From NCBI RefSeq assembly GCF_002234675.1, contig NC_019864.2, positions 20,586,582-20,650,581 on the forward strand: 64,000 bases of DNA, given 5' to 3'. Positions within the stretch are counted from its first letter, which is position 1. Every line of letters begins with the position of its first letter. Under the pieces are notes generated by a model. The model ran no database searches and was not told the origin of the DNA. It worked only from the letters and a program-made list of their open reading frames with translations. Positions 29,633-51,838 of the stretch are shown piece after piece. The DNA is from Oryzias latipes (taxonomy: Eukaryota > Chordata > Actinopteri > Beloniformes > Adrianichthyidae). A program made the position numbers and the translations under genes.

Positions 29633-30876
29633 TGTCTGGTTACAAAGCAATGGTACGCTATGAGAGAGCAACAGGGGAGAGTGAGAGCAGTTTTGAGGAA
29701 GGGGTGGGGGTTAGAAAACCAAGGCGACTGAGGCCACACTATCTACCTGAGGAAGGCTTCCTGAAGGGCACAGGTGTCAGAACAGAGGAATTTAACTTTT
29801 TCTCATACAGACCAAAGTCCCAGCCTTCCTTTAAGTTTGTTACCACAGACAAAAGTTAAGTAAGTACTCTTCTTATTAGTCCTACCTGGATGTATATTTC
29901 TGTTATTGATGGTTCCTTTGCCAAAATGTTTAAAGTAACAAACAATTTAGAGTAAAGTTAATATTAAGTTGTGAATATTGAAATGGTTTATTTGTTTCCT
30001 GTATTTTTTAAATTCACTGACATTGTGAGGATTTACAGTAAAAGCCAAAAAATTGCCAGAAAACCCTTCAATTCAGCACCTGCTGAACTGCTGTACTCAG
30101 TGTTCTGAAACATCAGGAGCTTTTCTCTTCCTGAGTTGCTGCAGGTCTATGTTTATATTTTCATGCCCTTCTGAGATCAGTGCACATGCTCAGCCGGCTA
30201 CCACTATATCTGGTCGTTGAACTTTGTCCCAGTTGGTGACCGTCGAGTCTTGTGACATGGAAAAATTAAGGCTGTCACTCAACCCCTACACGGAAGTACG
30301 CTTATTGAAGATTTTAGGTCATTGGAATTATTGAGACAACTCTTTTCATCTTTTTCTTGTGTCTTTTTTAAATGCTCACCTGTAAATCCTATTTTGTAGT
30401 CTTTAGCTTTTTCTAGTGTGAGCAAATAATACACGAGTAGACACTTACAATGGAGCATCCATCTAGGTTAAATAGAGAGACAGCATGTTTTATAAATAAA
30501 TGACTACGAATGTGACTGATGACCTTTTCTGAACTATGTTTTTATGAAAAGAATTACAATAACATATGTAATGTAATCACTAAACCTTATATATATAATT
30601 TATTATGTCTAAACTTGAAATGTATCAAAATTTTAACAGAACATTTTTGAAAATAGTTTTTAAGAATTAGATTTTGCACCAAACTATCAACCGTGTTGAT
30701 TAAAGAGCTCATGAAATGATGATCTTGAAATGTATTTTATATTCTAACTTTAGTTATCATAAAAGTTGAATGGTGTTTGGCACCAAATTCACTTTTGTTC
30801 TATAGTGTTGTATTGACATTTCATGATCATCCAAAAACCTGTTGCGTGCTTGTGTCCATGCCGTGTACTTGCAGAA

Positions 30877-38968
<8,092 letters not shown>

Positions 38969-40396
38969 CACGCTGGGAGGAAAGGTCAAAGCCACCAACA
39001 GTTGCCAGTGATGTGTTGCACTTGACATTCTCCTGCTGCTCTGCAGAGTCAGGTGATTTCCAAAACAGCCACGCAAAAGGAAACGTTACTGTAACGCTAA
39101 TTTATTTGAAATTTGTTGTATTTTAGACACATTTTATCTAATGCTTTGGAAACTTGTTTCAATTTTGTCTTGTATTTTCTTATACTGTATATAAAATGAA
39201 TGTGGATTCAGCTAAAAGGTCTAAACTGTGAACATTGTTGGTTTTGCATGTGAAACTTCTGAGCTCGCTAAAATTGCATTTTTGTTGAGTAACATAAAAA
39301 TGGCATTCTTTCTAGGCTGGATTTATTGCTCACAATAAAGAAAATCTTTTGATTGTTTTGTTTTTTTAAATGTTAAGAAATACCTAAATGAAACAGAATG
39401 AAAACTCAGATAAGTCATGTCATATAAGAGAAGTTTATTTTAAGAGGTGCAATGGAAATGACATTTCTCATTTACAGATTTTTCAGCTGGAGGATAAAAA
39501 AAATCTCTCTAGCCTTTATAAGCTGGGAGCTTCATGGATTTTATTTTCAACAGTTGTGCGGCAACATTAGAAATCAGCAAATAAAACCAGACTGCTTATC
39601 CCGAACATTAGCTACATCCTTTAAAGAAGATGAATCTCATCTTCATTCTGTGGCCTCATACATTGGGAATGCGGGTAGTGTAGGATTTGTCTGTTGTGCC
39701 TAAAACAGATTTCCATTTCTGTGACCATATTAGAAATGAGAGTTTGCATGTAGACGATCCACTGCAGCTCTAAAACAGGGAAAAGAACCCATCTGTAAAT
39801 GTAGTATTTATTCGTTTACGCGGGGATGATACAAAATGTCAACATAATATAAAAAGACAAACCAAAAAAAAGCCATTCTGGTCACACTATGTCTTTCAAG
39901 GCATCACTTACAGCAATGAACTAAAACTAGGCTTTCAACTGTACAAAGTGTGAGGACGACAAACAAAAACGCGTATACACTGCGTGTTTGTTTGACCAAA
40001 GCAACTTTAAGAGACGAACAAGAAAGACCTCCTAAGATTCAAAATGAATCAACAGTATCAGATTTTTGTCTTCATCATGGTTCTCTAAACAGAAGCTGCC
40101 TGTCAGTCAAGCACACTTAATTAAACAGAACAGACATAAAAGGCCAAATGGATTCTGGCATAATGTAGTTCCTGCCAATTACTGATGGGGGCGCTGCAGG
40201 CCGGGTCCACTGAGGGTGTAGCCTGCGCCAGAGCCACTGTGGGGCGCTGTTTCCACGCTGATTCAGCCCAACCCAGTCTTTGTTGAGTACTGACTATTTT
40301 GTAAATATATTTCAACACTAGAAGGATTTTGTAGTTGGGTCTAAAATCCGTCAACCAAGCTTTGGGGTTCGGGTCTGTGATGCAGCCCAGCCGGGA
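38969..40396. other. Convergent 3' ends of cpt1b and sephs1
   Basis: Trailers of two genes meeting tail to tail. A plus-strand AATAAA at 39334-39339 fits cpt1b, and a minus-strand AATAAA at 39807-39812 fits sephs1. About 470 bases separate them. No other gene is seen. Confidence 0.65.
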
Positions 40397-43300
40397 TTAG
40401 GATGTTGCACCAGGAGTCGGGTTGACATTCTGCGTGGCCGCTTGCGGCGCCACTTCTATGATTCGGGGCTTGTCAATGATGCGAGCGGTGCGGTTTCCTT
40501 TCTCTACGATCCCGATGATCCACGCTTGGTGTCCCTCTCCGTATTTGGGGGATTTAATCTCAGCGCAGAAGCGGGCGGCCTGCTCCCGGGGCAGACAGAT
40601 CAGCAAGCCTCCTGCACGGAAACATTTTTTTAAATAACTTTCCAGTTTTCTCTTTTAGAAAACATTTGTCATTACTTTTTAACCAATCCCAAAACATATT
40701 GTGACTCCCTTTACTTTTCAACATAAAAATAAAGATACAGCATGATGTTCTTTAATAGTTCTTTCTGTGTGCTCCTAAAAACTAGACATGGGTCCTCCAG
40801 GCCAGATTTATAAAAGGTCAATTGTTTTTTCTATGACAAAATAGTATCAGTTGAGCAGCACTTCTGAGTTCTGCTGCAACAAAAAACTGTTAGGACATTA
40901 TGAGCCCCTTTTAATGCAGGAAAAATGTCGAGTCTGGTATTCTACAAATTAAACCTACATCCTAAAATGTCAAACTTTCATAAGCAAAATGTTATTAAAA
41001 AAAAAGGGGGGGATTTCTTTACATAAAAACAGATAAAAACGTGCTAAAAGGCAAAAAAAAAAACCAGGTCTGTGGTTAAAATCAACATCATTCTCTGCCA
41101 ACTCTGTGGAGCTTAAACTAAAAGGACATCCGCTTGTGCAAAGATAGAACCAGGTGACCACACACCTGATGTTTCGGGGCAGGTGCCATGCATGAGTCCA
41201 AACATGTTCCCGCAGGCCTTGGAGACAGCAGCCATCTTGGCGAGAACTGGGAGGTTGTGGATGACAAAAGAGACCTCGCTGCGCTGTTGTCGTGCCAACG
41301 TCTGAGCGTGTCCCAGGATGCCAAAGCCTGTGATGTCGGTGGCTGCATGGGCGTTGAAGGTGTGCATAAGGCCAGCAGCTGCGAAGGGAAAGAAAATGTG
41401 TTTGCTTTTTTTTTTCCTACTGTGATCAGAGAACAATAAAATAAACCCTTGAAAAAAATCTCCTAAAGATTGTTTTTTGTGTTTTTAACTTGCACTTGTG
41501 GCCTTTTTCTGATGAGAGGTCATCTATAAAGAAAATTAGTCTTAAAATTGCCTTACCGAGTATTTCTTTATCAAAATGTTAGGATTCAGGAGCAGTTAAA
41601 AAAAATGCTGTTAGAAAATTGTGACGTAGAAAATACGCTGGGTGTGTCACAAGCCTCCTGCTATACTCTGCAGCAGGTAGGGGAAGGGGGGCGGGGTTGC
41701 TCAGCTTCAATAGTCCAATAGTCACTCAGAGGTGAATTTCTAATGAACTATTGTTGCCCTGCAGAAACTATGTCTCAGAAAACAACACAGGTTTTTGGGG
41801 ATTTTGATGAAAAATGGCACAATAATAATTAAAAGACCACTAGGAGCGCTTTTAAAATAGTTGAAAAGATGATCAGAGTGGGACTTAATAGTTTTTATAT
41901 TTAGTAAATGTTAAATCAACAGCTAAACCTATAAACAACCAAAAAATGTTGGTTTTCCTTCTTTTAGAAAATGCAAAAAAGTAATAAAAAGTAAGTAGCG
42001 ATTATAATGGCAAGTAGATATCATCATTTTCTTTTATAACATTTCTGATCAGTTTATAAATCAATATCTCAAATAGATTTGATATATCTATGTATCTGTA
42101 TTGCCTTTTTTTTCTCTGTTTTTTATCAATTGCTTAAAAGTCAGTCAATCAATCAAAATATGTGGGCCGCAGTGCAGTCCTGTTACTGCAGGGGCTGCTG
42201 TGGTTCAAAATGGAACTCCTGAACAATTGATCCAGTAGTGGTTGAAAACCAAATTTATGTAACATCCCTGATTTCTTTTTTTTTTTTACCTGTTCTGTTA
42301 AGCCGAGCCATGTTCATCATGGCTTCATGGTAGGCTAACTCCACATCTTCCTGGGTTACCACCAGCTTGATCTTGTTCCATTTTTCAGGCTAGGAGAAAA
42401 GAATTCTATCAATCTTTATTGACAACCTCAGAAACAATTATTCTTACCTGAGCATTATAATGGGACACGTACAATGTCTAACCACTGGTGCACCGCGACA
42501 GCCACTTGTGTTCCAAGCGGTTTGGTTAACACCAAAACATCTCCTGGCACTGCATTATCTGGCCTAAAAAAAGGACAGGTCTCCATTATGGTTTTACCCT
42601 TAACCAGAAAAAACACAACACTAGGAAGCAAAAGCCTTTTTTTACATGATAAACTCGTTGGGCTGACAGACTGTTGTTGCTACTCCTCCCATCACGACCC
42701 AGGGATTGAGAACGGTTTGACCTCCTGTTACAGATGTGCCCGCCTCCTCTGACGCGTCCTTAAATCCTTGAATGATCAGTGGGATGACTTTGTCTCTTTC
42801 CTAAAAACACAAAGAGTTGTGAACAAAGATCCAGAGAATAATATATGTTATTTGTACTTGAAAGGACTGTATTGCTAAATCTCAATAGATCATGATCCAA
42901 TCACTTGAATACAGCAGGCTTGGTCCTCTGCCCTGCCCACATCAAACTGCTGTTGCTGCTCTCACTGAAGGCAGGTGAGCAGAACCTGCAGCACCCTTTT
43001 AGCCAGAATATGTGCCCAAGCTTTTCAGAAAAATGCGCAAAACCTTTGAGGTACAGACTTAGATTTTAGCCATTCAGCAGGTCAGATGGGTGTAATCGAA
43101 GAAAAACTTTAGTGACGCCACACAACCGACAAGTGCAGAGGAAAAAAGTGTATTTAGAGGATTTTTTGATACAAAAAGCATGACGTGATAAAAAAAGTCC
43201 AAGTCTTTATACTGAAACGGCCACCAAGGTTTAAAAAAACAACAACATAACAAGCTCATACTTTAGAGGTGCTTACATCAGCTTTGCTTTTTTCCTGAGA

Positions 43301-44460
43301 CAGCACCTCTCAGTGTTCCATAAATCACAAATAATGTTCAATTATGATGAATGAGGGTCACAATTCAGGTTTCATTTTCAAAATGTTGTCAACTTTCTCT
43401 ATACTAACGTTTTCGTGTGATTATTGCAACTTATTTAGTTTGTTTGTTTTTTGCTTGCATTTCTGACATCACTAGCACAGAAAATTGTTTGTTTTACTGT
43501 CTTCAGATTGGACTATGTGTTCCTGAGCATTAAACTGTTTATGAATGGTTTATTTACAAGATATGAACACTTGTTAAAGAGTAAATATTAGTAGCAGATG
43601 GTGAACAAACACCATCCCAAAAAGAAAAGTTAACCTCTGTTTCTCAGAAACATGATCTACAGGAAGTCTCTTACTTTCTCCGACATTTTGTTGCTGACTC
43701 CCAGAAGCATCAGCATGTTATCACATTCTGTTACTCCCATGGCGTAAAGGTCACTTAGAACATTGGCACAAGCAATTCTTCCCTAAAAAATAAAATAAAA
43801 AAGGGACAAATGAAAGTACAAGAGCGTTTTGAGACAACAAAACCAAAGGGTAGCCAGTCAATCATTCCAGATACAGGTGAGGTCCATACCATCATGTAGG
43901 GGTCATCTACAATAGGATAGATGTAATCTGTTGTTTGGACAAGGGAAAGACCACCATGTCTGAGAGGAATCACACATGTGTCCATTCCTATGCCTACAAC
44001 ACAGAGAAAGGGGTTGTTGTCAGACAACAAACACAATAGTTGTGCACTTTCTGACTGAATGTCCTTAAAGCATGAATGTCTTTGGATCCGATTTAGCAAG
44101 ATACTCTTTTACAACTTATTAATAAGTATGAAAAAGTCTTAAATCAAATTTAAGAGTAGAAGATTTTACCTAATCGAGGCATAACTGCCCCCAGGAACTG
44201 TTCATCCTCTTGATAATGGTTTTCCTGTAAGCTTTCTAGCAACTTCTGTAACACATCTTGGGGGACCTGTAGTCATTAAAAAAAAACAATGCACCCAAAT
44301 TACAATATATCTTCTATTTAAATCCTTCTTTTATCCAAAGTAGATTATAATGTAAACATATTACCTTACAGCCTGTGCCTTTGAGCTCGGTGAAGCGTGT
44401 AAGCCTGAAGTTTTTGTCCAGCTCATAGCTTTCGGGGTTAAAAGATTCCCTCACGGACAT
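40397..44460 (-). CDS. sephs1: Selenophosphate synthetase 1 (threonine-type paralogue)
   Basis: Nine coding exons on the minus strand: 44365-44460, 44170-44266, 43890-43993, 43675-43782, 42646-42800, 42473-42563, 42290-42389, 41166-41378, 40397-40611; 392 residues, the same length as human SEPHS1. Start [16 protein letters not shown]. The position that is Sec or Cys in active synthetases is Thr in ELKGTGCK, so this is the SEPHS1 form, which is not a selenoprotein and does not appear to supply selenophosphate; its role is linked to redox balance. Further motifs: [68 protein letters not shown] and the C-terminus NPTPGATS. The ATG lies two bases past an acceptor, so a non-coding exon must lie upstream, perhaps in the CG-richer stretch near 45.9-46.4 kb. 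Followed upstream by bend7 as in human. Confidence 0.97.
41462..41888. mobile_element. TTAA-type MITE copy in the sephs1 intron before the last-but-one exon
   Basis: It shares AAGAAAATTA, GGCGGGGTT, GAACTATTG, AATAATTAAAAGACCA and the end GATGATCAGAGTGGGACTTAA with the bend7 copy at 49.2-49.5 kb. The left end is more decayed. Confidence 0.65.
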
Positions 44461-47400
44461 GTCTGAATAAATTCTGGCTCCTCGCCACTAAAACCACATC
44501 AGTCACCAGGGTGAACACACGTATGTAGAGACAGGACTGAGGGTCAAAAGACAAGAAACTACAAGCTGATGGATCACACTGTAGTGCCAACACATTCACC
44601 CAAAAAAAACCTTCAAACTGCATTCTTCATCGATTTCTGAAAAGATTTAGTATTATGTAAACACATATGTCATAACATATGTTTGTACCAGGAAACAGTC
44701 ATATTTAGGTTTTAGTCATTTTCCTTCAAAAAAAAAAAAGAAAATTACAAAAACAACAATTATTGTTAATTTGATCTTTGAATATCATTTGAGCAAAAGT
44801 CAAAAAATGAAATGTTTACTGTATGCCTTTAAGCTTTGATATAAAGATCTAGTAAGTTATTTCAGATTAAATAAAATAAGTAGAACTTCTATTTATGTCA
44901 TGTCATTTCAGTTCCTAATCTCCCCCTTATTCCTTTTACAGCAATTAATTTGTGGCCAAATATATTTATATGTTTTAACAATTAGTAGTTAAGTCAGACA
45001 TCACTTCTTACAAGTCTGAAATTGTATGTAAATTACAAAGAAACCCCCAAAACAATGACATGTAAGGACTGTCATACATGAAAGATCAATTAGTCAAATC
45101 ACCAACTATTGTGAACATTATAGAAATGCAGACATCATTGCAACATATATCCAGTCCATCTGTCATGTATGACAAGTTGACAGGCCTACTGGCAATATGA
45201 TAGCTTTCAACGATTTTAGGAAGTGACCTTTGCAACCCAAAATGTAGAATTTAATTCAGTAAATATTTAGTACAGTACAAGAGCAACTAACAGGATTCCA
45301 TTTTGAGATTATGGAATTAATCTGACTAAATACATTTTTTTTTTAATTCTATCCTAAAACTATTTTAGTTTAGTTTTGGAAAAGTATTTGTTCATTATAT
45401 AGATTGGACTGAACACTGGTGGGAAGTTATTGTCAAATTATTCATTAGAAAAGGAGCTATTGGCTCTAGAAAAATACAAACAGTTGCTTAAATCATTTCA
45501 TAGTTTTGATTAATCGATTTTTCAATCCAGCTTTCAACAGTATTTTGGTTATAACATTTTACGACACTTTTTGTTTGCCACTGAAATACTAACCTGTCCT
45601 CCTCGTGCGCAAATGTTAACCACTATATGAAAGTCGAAAATCATTATTATTTATTTTTTTGCTTGGGTTTGCCCACCGCTACATGTTTACAACATAGTTG
45701 AGTACAGTAAGATGCTTCATGATGTGAGTGAGTTCCAGGTAGTGTTCAAGACACAACATCATGATGATCATCTCATTCATTCAACCCCTTCAGCGGCGGA
45801 AAACTAAGCTTCACCCTAAATGTACATGGTCTGCATAATACATAACACGATGTTTGTCAGCTTTTGAGGTCGTGAACCGACAGCGATAGCTGCAGCTTTT
45901 TGTTTATGTTTGAGCAGAGGCAGTTAGTGTTTTCGTGAGGCTAATGTAATGCTAGCAAACGCCGACCCATGCATGCAGCGATGACCAAAAGCTGTTCGTT
46001 TATTGCAACAACGACCAACTGCCGATCCAGAGAGCGACCTGAATGCATCTGAAGACACAGTGTCCTCACACTGATGCTTAAAACGGGACGCGGCTTTGTA
46101 AATCACAGCCCCATCCCCTTCACATGTAAGTTTAAAAAAAGTTGCTATAGTGTTGAGCGCCGAACAAAAATGTCGGCGGCGGAAAAAATTAACCCCTTCC
46201 TGTCCCTCGCCATGCGATGAGTGCAAGATCCGAGTTAGTATCAACAGAAAAACGTTCTGTGTGCCATTTGCTTAAAATCTGTATTGATATAGTACAATAT
46301 GGGTGTTTAGAATTCGCCTGCATGCAATTCTAAGACCAAAGTGTAATCATATTCGTGCAACATTTCCCCTTTAATTGCTATGAGCAGTTTATCCTTACCA
46401 GCTTCGGGTTAGCGGTGGATCCCGACACAAGAGCGGGGACGACACCAAATGCATTCGGGCTAAATTTAGATGTCCTCAAAGAAAGCCTGATTTAAATTGA
46501 TCAGTGTTTTGCGTGTATGTTAATTATGGCCGTTTTAAAATATGTTTGAAATTGTTATTGTAATGACATTTCTTGTTTGTAATCGTTTATGGCCCATTTT
46601 CATGATACTAAATTAATATTTGTTTCAGATCTGAAGAGGAAGATAAGCAGGTAGCAAAGGGTCCTGTGCTTTCACAGTGGCGCCTTCCACATCCCCTTTA
46701 AGGAGCTAAAAAGTCTGGCAACAAATTTTATACAACGGAGTGTACCTTTAATTGAATGGTTTCCCTCCTTTTTCACTTGTCTGTCTACAAACGATTCAGA
46801 GGGTTGTCTTTCTTGTTGGATGTAACATACTTGTATTACATTAAGAAATAATAACCATATAAACTAATTATTAATCTGTTAGTTTTTCATCAATTCTGTG
46901 GTCGTATAATTGCACCAATAGGCTTCCCTCACAGAAATACAGCTATAATTGTTCACAGTCTGAATCTTTGTTTCATAAAAATATGTTGTTGTCATTGTGT
47001 TGAATTGCTACAAATCTTTTTTATTGTTATTATTATTTATTTATTTTGGATATTTGGAGATAGTTGCCGCCTATTAATAAGCTTTATACACAACTTGCAC
47101 ACAAGCCTTTAGTACATGTGTAGTCCATTTTATCAAATTTATTTAGGTGTAAGTTATACTCAAACAAACAACATATTTGATATACTTAAAGTCTATACAC
47201 CATGTCCATGTAGCGTAGAATTATATTATTACGCTCCACTGTGCAATTTGTAACATATTTTCTGTGCAATACTCAACAGGAACCACACCGTATCATATTG
47301 ATATTATATTATTAATTTGTGTCTCACTCTAAAGGGCTGGCCCAGAGAACTTAATTTCGTTTTATCATGTGAAAAAATGACAATAAAGTTTCCTGAGTCC

Positions 47401-48586
47401 TGAATACTTCTTCAGACTAAAATGGGACATTTTATGTTTAAAGTTTGTAAATAGTATATAAAAAGCAAACTTCTAGTATACTGCCTCACTTAGTATAGAC
47501 TAAGTATACTTGTACTACACATAAATAGACCACTTTTTACTAAGGGAGACTATAATCAGATACCTCTAAAACCTTCAATCAATGGTACAAACAACACCCC
47601 CTTATGCATACCCTGATCAGAATCAGAAATACTTTATTGATCTCACACGTGGGAAATTTGTTCGTTACCATAACAACTGACAGGGGGAAAAAATACTAAG
47701 AATAATATAAAATAAAAATAAAAAACAAGAACAAGGAAAATGTGGTATAATTTAAATGATGATTTAAATACTGATAATCCTGTCAACCTGTCATAAAATG
47801 AAACAAAAAAAGTTTGCCAAAAATATTTTCAGTGTAAAATGTGGCACTAATTTGGATCTTGCAGTGCACATTACCTAAATCCCCATGGTTCAATTAGTGG
47901 GCTATTAAAAGCTTTAAAGACCGCAAATGCTGTACAGTGGATAATATGACAAGAATAGAGACATAACAGGTTTCTTGATTTATTTTTAATTCTGTTTTTT
48001 CTGTTGCATTCACTGGACATTGATGTTTACAACTGAAGAAAGAGTCAATATTTTGTTTGCTAGAGGAATAATGGCTGCATTAAAGCGGATGTTAAACAGT
48101 TGGTAACTCAACCAGTCACATGGACTGCTGTCTGTTCCACATCTACAGTCTTGTTATGATCAGCCTGTGAAAGAAAGAAAAGTGTCACAGCGTGCTTTTG
48201 ACAGACAGAACTCATGCAAAGTTGCCTGAGCTCCGGAGCTGCTTTAGAGTCTTACATTTTCATGGGTAAAAGGTGACCGCGAGAGAACCGTGCACGGTTT
48301 GAAGATTAGTAGCTGACATTTTGGTAAGCTGCATGAAAAAGTCAAATGTCATCATGACAGCATGACAAATATCTGTGAGCCAAGGAGTGAGCTGGCAACA
48401 CCATTCGGTGTGTTTAGTGGCCGAGAAGCCAAGAAAGGTGAGGCTATTGAGTGTCCAGACGGCGGCCGATGGAAAGATGGTGCAAGGTGATGCACTGGTG
48501 TGAGGTGAAAAGGAAAGGTGAAAAATTTCAAAGCAAACAATCTGGAAAGGGTGAGTCACTTTCATTGCTTTATACATGGGAGTACT
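44461..48586. other. Intergenic between sephs1 and bend7
   Basis: About 4.1 kb without a supported coding gene. CG-richer DNA at about 45.9-46.4 kb is the likely sephs1 promoter and non-coding exon. Retro-repeat fragments lie near 47330-47400 (GACAATAAAGTTTCCTGAG) and 47620-47690 (AATCAGAAATACTTTATTGA). A minus-strand poly(A) signal at 47979-47984 could serve bend7. Confidence 0.5.
47620..47690. repeat. Retro-repeat fragment
   Basis: The motif AATCAGAAATACTTTATTGA followed by GGGAAATTTG is a common teleost LINE/SINE-tail sequence (from memory). Only about 70 bases are present. Confidence 0.5.
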
Positions 48587-51500
48587 TCAAATGAGGTTAA
48601 TACTTGTGGATGGTCCATTGCAGTTTTCCTCTGTTTCTGCTGCATCTGAAGATAATGAAAATAGCACTTAGGAGAAAAATTAGTCAGTATTTACCAAATA
48701 AATTGCACATAGCTCAATAAAGGAATAAATACTAAATTTAAATCGTTAACGAAAGGTATACAAAATAGTAGCAGACCTCTTTTTAGCCTCCTTCTGGCAA
48801 GTTTAATCTGGTCTTGAAGAATCTGCACCCAATCCCGAGGTCCAGGCAGCTTCTCTATTTTGTGTTCAGCGCAGTATTTCTCTGTAAAGACTAAAACGTG
48901 ATAAACGTTTCTTTAGAAACAGAGTGTACTTTGTCATAGAAACCAGTCAAAGAAGAAGACAAACCTCTGAGAGGTTTTGGATCCACCACTTTCTTACCTT
49001 TAATGGCACCAACAATGTTCTGGTCCAAGCCTTTTCGGTTATCGTTGAGCCCTCTCTTCCTTTTACCATTTGGCAACGAGTTAGCCAAAGTAACATCATT
49101 AAAGAAGGCGCAGACCTACAATAAAACCAAATTTACTGACCATTCTGTTTGACTTCTATTTTGTTAAAGATCCACTCCAAGGAAAATTGTGTTTCTTGTG
49201 GGATTTTTCTCCTGACGTCGGACATAAAAGAAAATTAAGCTAAAAATTTGCATTCTCAGCATTTCTTTATTCAAATATGAATAAGGAGTAGAACATATTT
49301 GCCATTCTGGGCGGGCCACAAGCTTTTGAGCAGCGGAGATGGGAAGTGGGGCGGGGTTTCTCACAGCCACAACTCAGAAGCACATTTTTAATGAACTACT
49401 GCCGCTCTGCAAAAATAATTTCCACGAAAACAACGCAGGTATTTTGCATTAAGGCTAAAAACTGCATAATCATAATTAAAAGACCATTGAGAATGCTTTT
49501 AAACAGCTCAAAAGATGATCAAAGTGAGCCTTTCAACAGAAAATTGCCAGATATTTTGGGATCAAAAAATGGAAATAGTCATTTAAAAAATAGAAACTAA
49601 AAATAACACAAAAAAAAGAGGGCTCCAAATTAGCTGAATGCATACCAGTTTGCGAAATAGGAGACTGCCAGAGCGGGTGTAGTTGACCAAGATGGAATCT
49701 AGCTGAGCTTTAGATATAAACACGTCGTATTCCTCTGCAAGACGGACCTCACTCTGTGATGGAATACAGAACAAAACAATTAGTCGTTCCAAAAATTAAA
49801 CAGAAATGAACAACTGAAATTCAGAACTGGGTTTAAGAACTGAAGTCAAAAAGGTTGAGACTTCATTGTACAACAATACATTAAGGTCATTTTACATGGC
49901 TCAATAAAGATAAAGTTTACACCAGGTGTAACTCAGAAAGAAGCCAGTCTCATGACATTTTGCTTGGAGTCTGTTTAGTCTTTACAGAAATTTTAGATCT
50001 TGTGTGTCTTGTAAAAAGTTCTAAAAAAAGCAACTTTCTTATTCTGTTCAACAATTTATATCAATTACTTTACATTTTTGTTTTTTGATAAATTTAGCAA
50101 AACATTAAACTTAAATCAACAAACTAAACAAAGTCTAAACTTTCTAAGAAATTTTGCAACAAACTTTACAGAGAAACAAATTAAGGTTTTACCTCTGATG
50201 CTTGAGTTTCTTTTGGTTGGCTTAAGGTAGGATTATGAATTTTGCTCACTATTCCTGAATCATTCTGTTGTGACTGTGCCGAAATATCAGGGGAAATGGG
50301 ATGCATGTTCAGCACTGACGAGTCCAGTTTCTCACATTTTTCCCTCTTTGCAGATTCTGCTGGTGGTGCAGCTTGATGCGCTGAACTTTCCACAGGAGAA
50401 AGAACAACTTTTTTACTGCTGGAGACAGTAAGAGGCGCCACCCTGTAGTAAGACTTTCTTTTTCTGTGAAGACTGCGCGGAGTGGAGCCCAGGCTAAAGC
50501 GAGGTTGGCATACTGGTGTTGCTTGTTGATGCTTTCCAAAGGATGCTAAATAAATGAAAGACAAAAACCTGTTATGCCTTCTTTATGTTTATCCCAGTGC
50601 AATTTGGCCACATTTTCTGACCTTTCTGAGTCTGCATCAGCCTCCTCATGGCACGCAATTCCTGCAATATAGCCTCTAGAGTGCCTGTACAGTTACACAT
50701 ACAGCACGAGCTTTCTTGGACTGCAGGTTGCGCCACATCTGGAAATGCAGAGGTGCTTTAATGAGTGATACGATCCATGCAAACATTGGCAAAGTGGACT
50801 TTCTGACTGGAAAAAAATGGTTGAATTGCTGTCTTTGATTTACTAAATGTAAAAAAAACCCTACTTTAATGTCAATTTTAATAGATTTTTCACAGATTGT
50901 TTATTGTTTTACCATTTTGTTCATTGGTTTTGCTCACATCCTTGGTTTTGTTGAAAATCCTGAGGGATCTGGAGCGAGTGCTGTACTGGCCATAGTTTGG
51001 ACCATTGGGGACAGGTATAGATGGGGATGGCACAGAAAGCTCTGAGTGTCCGGTTGACAGCCAGCTGTTGCCTTGATGGTCATCTGGTACCACAGACAGG
51101 AATGGAGGCTGGTGAATCCAACTCAGATGCTTATCCTGGGAATCATTTGTTGTGCCGTCACAATCTGCAACAACACGCTGATACACTCGGCCAGTCTTGT
51201 CCCTCAGAAGCCTCATCATTCCTGTGATTTGCCTCTTGATCTCAACACCTTCATCTTCCAGCCAAACTGCATTGAGGAAAAATGGGTGTGGGCGCAGGTA
51301 TAGAAATGGTAAAGTGACAAATCAATGCTCAATCTGACACATACCATCAGACACAACTGCATCTTTAGTTTTGCCATCCTTGCTGCTGGAATTCAGTGAA
51401 GAATCATGGTCTGCAAGTAAAACAAAAGGTTGTTGCTGTAAACTTGTGTAAAAAAGCCGCAATGACTGTCAACAAAAGCAGACACCCCCACCCCCCTTCC

Positions 51501-51838
51501 CATCTCATGCAGAAACCACCACCTGTAGGTTGTATGAAGTAGTTTTCGAGAGAGGCTGCAGCTTTAAAAAAGGTGAACATCCTGCGCTCCTGTTCTGGAT
51601 GTGCAACAGATCAGAACATCCTTCATTGTCACGATCCACATAGAAGCTGGGGATGACGATTTGAACCCTCCAAACCCAGACATGCCGTGGCCGCCGCTTT
51701 TGTTTACGCGCACAGCAGCAGACACACAGCCAGCCAGCCAGACACGCGTCTCCTGCATCCATTCAGCAGCTTACCTTCATCTGCGACCAGTTTGAAGCTT
51801 TGCGACTTCCTCCTTCTCCTTCTTTCTCCAAATTCCAT
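48587..51838 (-). CDS. bend7: BEN domain-containing protein 7
   Basis: Nine coding exons on the minus strand: 51775-51838, 51345-51410, 50913-51266, 50622-50738, 50193-50545, 49646-49753, 48998-49115, 48777-48890, 48587-48645; 450 residues in frame. The start MEFGERRRRRKSQSF is basic and could act as a nuclear signal. Exon 4 has closely spaced cysteines (SSCCMCNC) followed by a helical segment. The C-terminal third (about 325-435: SEVRLAEEYDVFISKAQLD, GSLLFRKLVCAFFND, FTEKYCAEHK) is a BEN domain, which binds DNA or chromatin proteins in transcriptional repressors. Placement beside sephs1 and prpf18 repeats the human order, which decides the symbol. The middle is low complexity. Function of BEND7 itself is poorly known. 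Confidence 0.88.
49164..49535. mobile_element. TTAA-type MITE copy in a bend7 intron
   Basis: It begins TTAAAGATCCACTCC and ends near GATGATCAAAGTGAGCC. The interior shares GGGGCGGGGTTTCTC and ATAATTAAAAGACCATTGAG with the sephs1 copy. Confidence 0.7.

Larger units (their letters stand above)
27921..30876. other. Intergenic between the kelch gene and cpt1b
   Basis: It holds a palindromic element (28044-28581), a TTTA/TTTG tetranucleotide run near 29205-29245 and a GT microsatellite near 29584-29632. The cpt1b start codon lies two bases after a splice acceptor (30874), so a non-coding first exon is expected somewhere here. I could not place it. Confidence 0.55.

Noticed and set aside
29581-29859. 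Open frame with a Cys-Val repeat near a GT run
   Set aside because: It is a translation of the microsatellite followed by non-conserved sequence.
40397-44460. Selenocysteine codon or SECIS element in sephs1
   Set aside because: The active-site position is an ordinary Thr codon and no in-frame TGA occurs, so no selenocysteine insertion is needed.
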